This document shows positions 31,271 through 40,800 of a DNA stretch of 64,000 nt, piece after piece. Below the pieces are notes generated by a model. The model was not told the DNA's origin, did no database searches, and saw only the letters and a program-made list of their open reading frames with translations. Position 1 is the first letter of the stretch. Each line of letters starts with the position of its first letter. The translations under genes were made by a program, and so were the position numbers. Origin of the DNA: Sugiyamaella lignohabitans (Eukaryota; Ascomycota; Dipodascomycetes; Dipodascales; Trichomonascaceae). The DNA is taken from NCBI RefSeq assembly GCF_001640025.1, contig NC_031672.1, positions 2,480,001 through 2,544,000 on the forward strand. Reading direction: 5' to 3'.

Positions 31271-32854
31271 TCACCTAGGGGCCGATGCATGACCGCTCAA
31301 TTTAACATGTTCAAAGAGCTTATTTCGACTGGGGAATACTGTTTGACAGACCGAGCACTTGTTTGCAAACTCGCTTTCAATCTGGTTCTTCTTCTGTCTC
31401 CTTTGTTTTGCTTTTCCTTTGGCAGGCTTTCCTGACGTTGGCTTTGGTGTAGACGATCTTGAGCTGCCTCTACTGTCCTCCAATTGTGCAAGTAGGTCTT
31501 CGAGTGTGGGGTCACCTTGAGTTCCCTCGTTTATACGGTCGTCTTTACCTTCGTCTTTACCTTCGTCGTTTCGACTTTTTTCAGGAGTTGGCTCTACGTC
31601 CTGGTCGCCATCATCATTGTCAGAAAGGTCCAGCGCAGCAAATCTAGATTGTACATTTGGTTTCGAGTTTCCCCCATTTCTCACCTCAGGTGGTGTTGGT
31701 GAATCTGATTCGACAGAAGTGGTATTTTCAACGATTTTTTCTTCTAAATCATTCTCAGACTCGTTCAAACTATCATTATCTTCGTCGAATCCCAACTCAA
31801 CACCCTCTCTTCTCATCTCTCTTTGTAAATCTTTCAAGTTCTTAATGTGTTTTTTGCTGAGTTCATGTGCAGAGAGCTGTTTTTTGTTTTTAAATATTTT
31901 GTCACATACAACACATTCGAACACATCCACCACGTCGTCTTCTGAATCATCATTAATGTTGGCTAAAATATCATCAGGGCCGACTTTTTCCCACTCTTGC
32001 TCCTCGTACTCCTCTTGTTTCTTAGCAGTATGCCTCTTACGATCTCTTTTTGCCTGCTCCTTAGAATTCGCATCGTCAGCTTTGTTGCGATTCTTTTTAT
32101 TATGAGCTTTGACTCGAGGATCTTTTTGTTTTATTAGCTTGACAAGATTTCGAACTGTGACATTAAACTCGTTTCTGGCTGCATCTTGTATTTTCTTATT
32201 CCTGATCTCCATGGCTCTACGAGATCTTCTATCAGGAGCGTCCCATGATCTATAAATGTTTTCCCATACAAATGACTTGATGGAAGAGAATGATGACCAA
32301 CTATCATAAAATGGTTTAACCTCAACAGACCAGTTCGATTTAGCATTACCAAAAGCTGGGAAATGGGGCAAATTGAGATCATTGGTATTCTCGCTGCCAC
32401 CTGCAGCGTCCAATGCTGCTTCATGCTCTTCTTGCGCCAGTTGTTGAAACAAGGTATCTATTAAAGAGTAGAAATCATCTGGCTGAGATGCAACATTCAC
32501 ATATAATGCTGGATCCAGATACCTCTCTAATTCTTCCTGCTTTGTAATTTTACCACCATATTCAGGTTCGTTAGAGCCTGGTCGACCCTCTGAACCATGC
32601 GAATCATACCAGGCACGTTCCTGTGGATCTGATAAAATATCATAAGCAGCTTGAACTTTGGCAAATTTGGTAGTAGCCTCTTCAACGCGGTCGAAATTTC
32701 TATCAGGATGGAGCAAAAGAGCCTGCTTTTTGTAGGCTTTTTTCAGCTCTGCATCAGTAGCATCAGGCTCAACCCCCAAGATTTCATATAAAGATTTCTC
32801 CATTTCTTGTTCACTTTGATCTATATTCTGTTGTGAGCTCTGTGATGTACCCAT
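31271..32854 (-). CDS. JJJ1: J-domain co-chaperone with C2H2 zinc fingers, JJJ1 type
   Basis: Predicted 527 residues. The J domain is near residues 20-90 with the HPD motif at 49-51. A charged middle region follows, with WEN..RSWDAPDRRSRR typical of Jjj1. Two zinc fingers are seen: CVVCDKIFKNKKQLSAHELS..H at about 317-340 and CSVCQTVFPSRNKLFEHVK..H near the C-terminus. Acidic and KGKAKQRRQKK stretches lie between. Jjj1 works with Rei1 and Hsp70 on cytosolic 60S pre-ribosomes to release Arx1. Met18 (MEKSLYEILGV) is an alternative start closer to the J domain. Divergent from MOD5 across a 556-bp promoter region. Confidence 0.92.
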   Translation of the reverse strand: MGTSQSSQQNIDQSEQEMEKSLYEILGVEPDATDAELKKAYKKQALLLHPDRNFDRVEEATTKFAKVQAAYDILSDPQERAWYDSHGSEGRPGSNEPEYGGKITKQEELERYLDPALYVNVASQPDDFYSLIDTLFQQLAQEEHEAALDAAGGSENTNDLNLPHFPAFGNAKSNWSVEVKPFYDSWSSFSSIKSFVWENIYRSWDAPDRRSRRAMEIRNKKIQDAARNEFNVTVRNLVKLIKQKDPRVKAHNKKNRNKADDANSKEQAKRDRKRHTAKKQEEYEEQEWEKVGPDDILANINDDSEDDVVDVFECVVCDKIFKNKKQLSAHELSKKHIKNLKDLQREMRREGVELGFDEDNDSLNESENDLEEKIVENTTSVESDSPTPPEVRNGGNSKPNVQSRFAALDLSDNDDGDQDVEPTPEKSRNDEGKDEGKDDRINEGTQGDPTLEDLLAQLEDSRGSSRSSTPKPTSGKPAKGKAKQRRQKKNQIESEFANKCSVCQTVFPSRNKLFEHVKLSGHASAPR

Positions 32855-33410
32855 ACTCTATATTTAAATGAATGTGTGGAGTCCGACCGTGTGACACAAC
32901 GTCTGTCAGCTAAGCCTCTCTGGCGTTGTAGCTTAATAAACAAATGCTGATCTGCTGAAATTTATTTTCTAATCTGTAACGGTGATGCGAAATCTGTCAA
33001 CGTGCGGCGCAACCGTAATAGCCCTCAACTGAGCTGAAATTATTAAATTTTAGAGATTTCCCACGTGAAAGTATAAGTGAGACTGCTGAGGTTATCGATT
33101 GAAATACCTGAAGTGAAAATGTTATATATCATTGAGTGTTGAATGATAATGGATGTTTTCCTAATAGGTCGCATGCTCCGATATAAGTTTACATAATCAC
33201 TACCACTAAAATATGTTGATTGTAGTTGATTATAGTATGGAGCAAGACTTAATAGAAGGAAAAAATAATTTTTGAGCCTCTTCGTAAGTAAACTATAAAA
33301 TATAAATCCCATATTTTATTGAGAGCTATAGAAGATACTTGAATCCTGGAGATATGCTCTTAGATAAGATAAGGGCAGGGAAATTTTATCTGTGAAATAA
33401 AGTGTAGATC
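32855..33410. other. Shared promoter region of JJJ1-like and MOD5-like genes
   Basis: 556 bp of AT-rich DNA between divergent starts. Nothing gene-like; no GC-rich repeat. Confidence 0.5.
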
Positions 33411-34941
33411 ATGATCCAGTCTGTTTCTCTCCAGGCAATTTTTAAAATGAACCCCGTAGCTAAGACGCTGATATCTGTAGTCGGCACGACTGGGGTAGGA
33501 AAGTCCCAACTCAGTATAGAAATAGCCAAAGCTCTCAATGGTGAAATAATCAATGGTGACTCGATGCAAGTCTACAAAGGCTTAGATAACATCACAAACA
33601 AGCATCCCATCATTGAACGTGATAATATACCACATCATCTTCTCGGTCACATCGCATGGAAAGAGGAATACAGTGTAAAACAGTTTGAAGAAGAAGCTAT
33701 ATCGATTGTAAGTACTTGAGCCGATATGTTAAATTGTGAAGTGAGATCTAGTTCTAACTGACAAGGCTGATGAAATACACTCAAGAGGTAAGCTGCCCAT
33801 CTTAGTAGGCGGCACTCACTATTATATACAATCGTTGTTGTTTAAAAACAGTACAATAGCGTCATCGAAAGACATTCCTCAGCGGGAATTGACTGAAGAA
33901 CAACAAAAGGTATTGGACTCATCAGATTCCATTATTTTGGGTCACCTCCGTGACGCAGATCCTCTTATTGCTGAAAAGTTCCATCCAAATGATACAAGAA
34001 GAATCAGACGTGCTCTGGAAGTATTTTATACTACTGGACGAAAACCCTCTGATATTTATGCGGATCAGAAAAAAACGGCTGATGATTTGAGTGAAGAAAG
34101 TGTTGGTTCAGGAAGCCTTAGCATGAGATATAGATCTTTGATTCTATGGGTGTGGTGCGATAAGAAGGTTCTTGATCCTAGGCTTGACACAAGAGTCGAT
34201 CATATGCTTGAAAATGGACTGTACGATGAAGTTAAAGAAATGTATGAGGAATTTAAAAAGATTGAACAGAGAGATGGGCCAGGGTCTGTGGATTTAGAAA
34301 GAGGTGTTTGGCAAGTAATTGGGTTTAAGCAATTTCTGCCCTGGCTGAAAGGAGAAGTAGACTCACCGGCAGGTGGGATTGATTCAATGAAACAGGCAAC
34401 TAGAAAGTATGCTACAAGGCAAACTAAATGGATCCACAAGAAACTATTACCCATGTGTCAGGCGGATTATGCCGTAGGCGATAGAGAAGCTGCACTCTTA
34501 GATGCAACCGATCTGTCTAAATGGAATCAGAATGTATTTAGTCGAGGTGTTCAGATCTGTCAGGATTTTATGAATGCCACTCCTGGTACGATTCCTAACT
34601 ACTCTGTTCCGTTAGCTCCAGCAGGATTGGAAGAGTTGCTAAAAGCTCGCAGTGCTGAAAAGGCTTTCAACTCTGACAAATGGAAACATCATGTTTGTGA
34701 AATCTGTACTAGACTTGACAGCGAACCTTGTATTTCAATTGGCGAAGAAGCTTGGAAAACGCATCTTAATAGCAAGCGTCACAGGCTTGCTGGTCGTAAA
34801 CTTCAGAAACAAGAAGCCTTTGAACACTGGAAAAGGAAACAATCGGAGAACCCACAGTCAAATTCCGACCTGTCTCCAAACACTCCTAAGGAGGCCAACG
34901 TGGCTGCTGACGAACAGTCAGAAAAAAAACAAAAGATCTGA
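33411..34941 (+). CDS. MOD5: tRNA dimethylallyltransferase (isopentenyl-A37); two exons
   Basis: Exons 33411-33707 and 33766-34941 give 490 residues. The 58-nt intron has GTAAGT, branch TTCTAAC and acceptor CAAG. The P-loop GTTGVGKSQ, the substrate motif NGDSMQVYKGLD, LVGGTHYYIQSLL (right after the splice), and RRIRRALEVFYTTGRKPS identify the MiaA/Mod5 family, which adds isopentenyl to A37 of tRNAs reading UNN codons. The C-terminus carries a C2H2 finger (CEICTRLDSEPCI..H..KRHRLAGRK) as in eukaryotic members. Two in-frame Met codons, 1 and 13, flank a short hydrophobic/basic leader (IQSVSLQAIFK). Baker's yeast Mod5 uses such a pair for mitochondrial and cytosolic/nuclear forms; the same is likely here. 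Confidence 0.93.
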
Positions 34942-34999
34942 TATATTCAGAATCATGTTCTGTACATATCCCTTATTTATTATCATGTAAATTAGATGG

Positions 35000-37422
35000 T
35001 TACTTAAAATTAATGCCTCTAGAAGGATCCCATGTATTAGGCTGGTGTGGTTTGGGGGCTGGGAGAGGGCTCTGGTGAGCAGCCATGTCATTAATAGCCA
35101 CTTCAGGTGTATTTGAATTAAAAACTCGTTCAAGGTCGCCTCCTTGCTGACGGCGTTCGTAGACAAATTTAAGCGATTCATTCAAAAGGTCTTTAATTTG
35201 TCCCGAGATCACGTTGTAAAATGTTAGTGCTTGTTCACAACCACTGCGCACCTCGTTAAATCGACTGTATGCCTGTTCTAAGCTTTGAACTGCGTTTTGT
35301 CGTTCTGTGTAGGTATTGTCTGTTTGCATAGTGTCCAAGAATGTTTGGTTTCTTCGCTCAATCACTTGAATCAAATAGTTCTGTTTATCAGTTTGATCCT
35401 GGATCCATACCAGGTTTTGATCAAAACGACCCAAGCTTTGCGTATACACTGACTCAAATACAGATGCTTCAATCTTCTGGTCAGGATTTTGCTGCTTGAT
35501 TTCGTCATACTTTTGGATTATTTCAGGCACTGTTGGTTAGTTATTGGTTATCATGAAGCTCAAATTATCAGTGTTTTCTGATATAACTTACGAAGATCAA
35601 CTTTGTTTACTTCCGCTTGAAGCACTTTGAGATACTGTGAGCGATCGAGTTCAGTTCCACGGCATTTGGAAATGGCAGCACGTAAATCCCCCATGGCCTG
35701 TTCAAGTATTGGACTGAGCTTTACAACTGTCGCATGTGGTAAGAATTGCTCTAGAGCCGGTTGGCCACGAGAAAGAACAGTCAGTAAAGATCCAACGGCG
35801 GTCAGCTTCGACGTAGATTCTTCATCGATCTTGGCGGCAATGTCGAGGTTTTCCTTGAATGCATCAAGCTGCTTCCAAATGTGAGGTGCCGCTTCTTTAG
35901 ATGTTGGTCGTGACCAGCGTTTAGTACCAAATTCAGCTCTCAGAGTATTGTCTTCTGATTCCTCTACCGTCAGTGTATCAGTAGCTTCTTTAATCAGTCT
36001 TTGACATTCTCCAGATATCCTCGCTATATCCTGGAATGCTTCCTCCAATCTAGGTAAACCTCCATTGGATCTAATTTCTTCAGCATAGCTAATAAGTGTC
36101 TGTGGCACACCAAGGGGCTTTTCTACAGCATCCAATGCCCCGGGGAGATTTAGTCTCTGGAATTCAGCATGCAATTTACTATTGAGTGACTCCACTTCTG
36201 TAACAATGTGTCGTTGAACATAAGCTTCGATTTTTTCTTGGAATGCCCTAGCTGTTTGGTATAAAATATGTGGCAATAGCGATGCAAAAGGGACAGGGTC
36301 GGGCAAGTCTGCTAGTCCAGGTGGTAAAATGGGTTTTGACACAGACGAACGTCCAATAGAAGGCAAGTCCCTATCATTTACCACGTCCTGTAAATATATG
36401 AGATCATTATCCTTTTCAGCTCTCACAAGGTCTGACTTGGCCTTTGTGTGGAGTCCTTGTAAATCCGCCAACACACTAGGGGAAATGTATCTCTTTCTTT
36501 TCAGTGCAGATGCGCTGCTATTTACAGCGACCCTCAACCTGGCTACTTCTTCTCCATATTTTCCTCGATCTAAACAGTCCATTGAGGCACGATACTGTGC
36601 TGCGGCATTGAAATGATCCTTTTTAAATGCAATATGTTCTACCCATTCAGTTCGTAATATAGAACTGCGATTCGAATAAGATAGGGATGCAGCATACAGT
36701 TCAGAGACCTCACTTGCTAGTTTAGCTATAATTATATTCTTGAGCCCGTCGTTGACAGCTTTCAGCCAAAAGCATTCTTGTGCTTGTGCCAAGTTCAAAT
36801 ACAGTAGCGATTCAAGAGTGTTATTGTCAAGGGCTAGTGGTGGAGCATTTTCAAATTGAGGAAGGACATCGTTTATGAGATATTTAAAAGCACCCGCAGC
36901 AAATTGAAAGTACTGGTAAGCATGTTTAAGTCCATCTTGGTGCGATGTCTTGGGCACCTTACATCCCAGACGGGAGTACACAGCACCAATATTATACAGA
37001 ACATTGATTCGCTCAAATTGAAGAGACCTATACGAATTGGCTGCATTTGTAGCATAGCCTAGGGTACTATACCACACGAAATCCAACCTGATGTCACTTG
37101 GAAACTTGGTCATTATTCCACTCAATAGTGTAAAGTATCTTCATTTGTTAGTAACTTGAGGTAAAGCAACAGATGTTGTCCAAATTTAAGCAGACTAAAT
37201 TTGCTTAATTATAAAAACCACGTACCTTACCAAATCATCTAACGAAGACTCATCCAGCTTCTGGGAAATAGCAGTTCGAGACCGTTCCACCAGATCAAGC
37301 TCTTTTGCATATTTATCGGGATGCTGGTTGTATTCTTTCTCAATACATGCCCTCAAAGCCGAGCTTATTGATATTGGCTCCGTCCCTCGGACAGGGATCT
37401 CTAGCATATTCTCGTCACTCAT
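35000..37422 (-). CDS. RIM20: BRO1-domain protein, RIM20/PalA type; three exons
   Basis: Exons (transcription order) 37422-37226, 37138-35592 and 35529-35000 give 757 residues. Introns are 87 and 62 nt, both with CTAAC branch sites, and phases match. The N-terminal half is a BRO1 domain: VLYNIGAVYSRLG, YFQFAAGAFKYL, then RAEKDNDLIYLQDVV. The second half is a coiled V-domain, and the tail is Pro-rich (PLPAPKPHQPNTWDP). Rim20/PalA binds YPX(L/I) motifs of Rim101/PacC and ESCRT-III to trigger Rim101 processing at alkaline pH. The paralogue Bro1 is the main alternative; the shorter length and the FVWYSTLG segment favour Rim20. The first ATG in frame is 37422. An 11-bp unit repeated three times lies just upstream. 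Confidence 0.8.
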
Positions 37423-37458
37423 GATATCCACAAGCTAAGTGCAATCCTAGAAACCGAA

Positions 37459-37491
37459 TCGTAAACCTTTCGTAAACCTTTCGTAAACCTC
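37459..37491. repeat. Three tandem 11-bp units upstream of RIM20-like gene
   Basis: TCGTAAACCTT repeated three times (last unit ends C), 37-69 bp before the ATG at 37422 in the minus direction. It falls in the 5' leader or proximal promoter; possibly a factor-binding array. Confidence 0.75.
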
Positions 37492-37656
37492 TTTCTATTT
37501 GTTTGTTTAGTTGATATCTCACGCATTGCATATCACATCTCACACGGCTGCATCTCCAGAAATCAGGGGAAGCTCCACATCTCAGAAGGCTCACCAGTGA
37601 GACTAGTTTTACACACAACGGTATTATTAATGATATCTAAATATATAAAGATAGTC

Positions 37657-40212
37657 CTAAAGTAGAGCAGGAGGGAATTTGTTAAAGTCGACTTGTTCCT
37701 TTACCTCACCACCATTAACGGAGTAGGCGATACGGAGACGAAGTCTGACATTGGTGTTAGGTGCACCTGACACCTTCATGAGTTGTCTGGCAGTTTGACC
37801 AGGTGTCACGGTCGAAGATGACAGTGCTTGAAGTTGTAACTTCTGACTTTTAGGAACAGCGACTTGAAGAACAAGGTCACTGATAGGTGATGAACCTGTG
37901 TTCTGGAATGTGGCAGTAATGGTTACTGATCCAGGTGTTTCTTTGCGAGGTTGGAAGCTGAGACGGAGACTGTTATTGTTATATGCCTCATATGCATCAG
38001 CTGGGACGTGGTTCATTAGATCTGAGGCTGTAGTTGCTGTAGCAGGTGGAGTACCTGGTGATGGCGATGGGCCAGAACCAAAGAGATCAAGAATATTTTG
38101 ATTTGCCGATTTCGCCGCTGGTGGAGTAGCACTAGTAGGACCTGAGCTACCACCAAGACCTGACAGAAGGTCTGCAGCAGAGCCTGTGTTAGCCGAACCA
38201 GTGTTTGCAGCGGCTGATGCGTTACCAGAGCTACCAAAAATGTCAGATAACAAATCAGTGGTAGCAGCGGAATTGGTAGCAGTTGTGCCATTGGAAGGAC
38301 TGTCACCAGTAAGATCCAGTAATAGGTCGACATCTGAAGGAGCACTTGCAGTTGTGGATCCATGGCTGGCAGGGATTCGAGCAGTCTTTTTATGAGCCTT
38401 GGCTTTCTCGGCTTGTTTACTAAGATCCTCACGAATTTCGGGTGGAGGCATTTTTTCCAGCACACCACGACGAACAGAATCATAACCGAATAGCACATTG
38501 TATTCAGCGACTCTTTGTTGAACTTCAACGTTCAATGAGGATGCATTTGCTTGAAGGATAAGTCTGATACGCTCGATTTGAGCTGCGGACGAGAATCGCA
38601 CTGTAAGCTTCATTAAAGCATTGACGACATATTCTCTGACTACCTCAGTAGCATAGAGAGAATTGATAATATTTTCAAACAGCTGGACAATATCCTCTTC
38701 GGTAACTTGTTGTACAAGCTCTTCTTCTTCATAACTACCTCCCTTTAAAAGGTTATTGGCATATTCTCCAATAAGCCACACACCCACAAGAGTTAGACCC
38801 TCTTGCGAAATATCCTTCTTTAGAGCAGAGTAAAGCTTCTGCACAGTATAAAGCTGCAGTTCCTCGCCTGAGCTGATAACAAGAGTAATGAATGATGAAA
38901 GAACATTTTCCTTGGCGTAAGCACCGGCAAGTTTAAGAGCACGGAGAATGGTATCAATGTGCCATCTGCTATTAGGGGCATATTTCTCGGCCGCAAGTGC
39001 AATTTGGGAGATGATGTTTGTCTTGAACTCGCTATCAGCTGTCTCAAGAAATGCTAGTAATTCACGAATAAGCACACGCGTGTTCTGGTCATTGATAAGA
39101 GCAAACGAAAGTTCAAGAGCTCTTCGACGAATAGAAATATCGACATCCTGTAGACATTCAATGATAGTAGCTCTGTGACGCTGAACAGCAGTTGGTTCGA
39201 TATCAATAACTTTCAACAGGGTATTCAATGCAACATATCGCGTATTATTGTCTCGCGTCGACAAGAATTTACCGAGAATATTGACACCCAAGACTCTCAA
39301 ACCAGAATCAGCCTCGATGCCAAAGATAGTCAGAACAGTTTCATACAATACAGCATTGCCAACATTTTTAGATGAGTCTGTGTTAGAGGCGATTTGTGCC
39401 AAAATATCACTCATTTGCTCAGAAGCCTGTGCATCACCCGCACCTAGAAGACCCAATAATCGTATAATTTTCACTTGTAAGAATGGATCACTAACACCAG
39501 CTACATCGTGCTCCGGAGCATAGCCTGATGTGGACAGAACCTTGAGGTTTTTGATAAGTTTAGGTACTAGAGGACGGAACTGAGGAACCATTGTTTCTGG
39601 GTTATTATCACACAAATCATGAATCAGTGAGATACCACACAACAAAACACCGTGGTTCTTGTCATTGACTAATAACTTGGCCTTGTCAACAAATACCTCC
39701 TCTAATTCTGGTACTCGTCGAGTGATTCTCATAGCACATAGAGCGGCCTTTTTCTTGAGATACGGGTTTGAACTTGATAGGATCTTTTCAATATCAGCAA
39801 ACAAATCACGACCCATTTCAGTGGATGCAATATTTGCCAGAGTACACAATGCAAGAGCCACAACGTATTGATTAGGATGAGACAAATCATTTGACAGGGA
39901 ATTTGTCACCAATGTCAATACCTCCTGATTCTCGTCTAATAATAGCATTGTACCCAGATAACCCAGTCGCTTATCGGAAAATTTAGATGTCGCTAACAAT
40001 TTCAAACATTCAACTTGGCCAAAGTGAGTTCGCTCACCAAGCGTAAACAAATATAGCAGTTTGGCGACATTCTGACGACGGACTTTATTGTCAGAGTAAT
40101 CCTCGCGAAACGACGTTCGGATAGCAGCCGATTCTTTTTGGATCACGGCTCTCTCATCAGCAATGGTCTTAGCTGCGCGTATCGCTTTGATAAACGATTT
40201 CAACGAAGTCAT
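37657..40212 (-). CDS. APL4: AP-1 clathrin adaptor gamma subunit
   Basis: Predicted 851 residues. The start (TSLKSFIKAIRAAKTIADERAVIQKE) is the gamma-adaptin N-terminus. Residues to about 590 are the helical-repeat trunk (GYLGTMLLLDENQEVLTLVTN, NPYLKKKAALCAMRI). About 600-740 is a Ser/Thr/Gly-rich hinge with LLLDL and DLLSD motifs of clathrin-box and accessory-protein type. The last about 110 residues are a gamma-ear domain (SLRLSFQ...VTITATFQNTGSSPISDLVLQVAVP). Gamma-adaptin is a large subunit of AP-1, which sorts cargo between the trans-Golgi and endosomes with clathrin. Single exon. Its 3' end lies 235 bp upstream of the RIM20-like start on the same strand. Confidence 0.95.
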   Translation of the reverse strand: MTSLKSFIKAIRAAKTIADERAVIQKESAAIRTSFREDYSDNKVRRQNVAKLLYLFTLGERTHFGQVECLKLLATSKFSDKRLGYLGTMLLLDENQEVLTLVTNSLSNDLSHPNQYVVALALCTLANIASTEMGRDLFADIEKILSSSNPYLKKKAALCAMRITRRVPELEEVFVDKAKLLVNDKNHGVLLCGISLIHDLCDNNPETMVPQFRPLVPKLIKNLKVLSTSGYAPEHDVAGVSDPFLQVKIIRLLGLLGAGDAQASEQMSDILAQIASNTDSSKNVGNAVLYETVLTIFGIEADSGLRVLGVNILGKFLSTRDNNTRYVALNTLLKVIDIEPTAVQRHRATIIECLQDVDISIRRRALELSFALINDQNTRVLIRELLAFLETADSEFKTNIISQIALAAEKYAPNSRWHIDTILRALKLAGAYAKENVLSSFITLVISSGEELQLYTVQKLYSALKKDISQEGLTLVGVWLIGEYANNLLKGGSYEEEELVQQVTEEDIVQLFENIINSLYATEVVREYVVNALMKLTVRFSSAAQIERIRLILQANASSLNVEVQQRVAEYNVLFGYDSVRRGVLEKMPPPEIREDLSKQAEKAKAHKKTARIPASHGSTTASAPSDVDLLLDLTGDSPSNGTTATNSAATTDLLSDIFGSSGNASAAANTGSANTGSAADLLSGLGGSSGPTSATPPAAKSANQNILDLFGSGPSPSPGTPPATATTASDLMNHVPADAYEAYNNNSLRLSFQPRKETPGSVTITATFQNTGSSPISDLVLQVAVPKSQKLQLQALSSSTVTPGQTARQLMKVSGAPNTNVRLRLRIAYSVNGGEVKEQVDFNKFPPALL

Positions 40213-40800
40213 TATCCCGAGTTGGCTGCTCTATTTGTAACCGTTGCTTCGTGTAATCAACGTGCCGTTTCCCGTACTCGCAGTTTGTTATGAATCCCGT
40301 CTCTGCCCTGCTGGCTATAATCGTCATCTCGTGCCAGCCGTATCTCCACTCTGGCATGGTGAGGCTGGACAGGTCCCTGTAGATCTATGAGTCGGATCTG
40401 TATGCTGGAATGGTGCCTCGAAAACTAAGGGACTGTGAATGGGTATTTGTAATAAATGGGAAAAAAGATAGCGAAATAAAGTGCTGAGTCGAATGTTTCA
40501 AACAGTCAAAGTCAGCTGTGTGTAAAACTCATCACTGTCGACTGCGGGACTTCAGTCGCTTTCGGAGTTCATTCACCTTGGCTGGGAGAGTTAATAACTT
40601 TAGTGATGGAAAACCACCACAAATAGCTATTAATTAAATCCCGCCCCCCAATTACGAATTGCAGCTGTTCAACTTCAGACTATAACTGTAGATTCGGTTC
40701 AGTATTCAGAATGATACTTGATTCACAGACACTCTTTATGCGGATGTCAAAACACACAGGATAAGAAAATAAAATATGTATGTATATATATATGAAGCTT
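40213..40800. other. Intergenic region between APL4 and SEC24
   Basis: 588 bp; the promoter of APL4 and the 3' flank of SEC24, both minus strand. AT-rich with a TATATATATA tract around 40783-40792 near the SEC24 stop. No gene seen. Confidence 0.5.
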
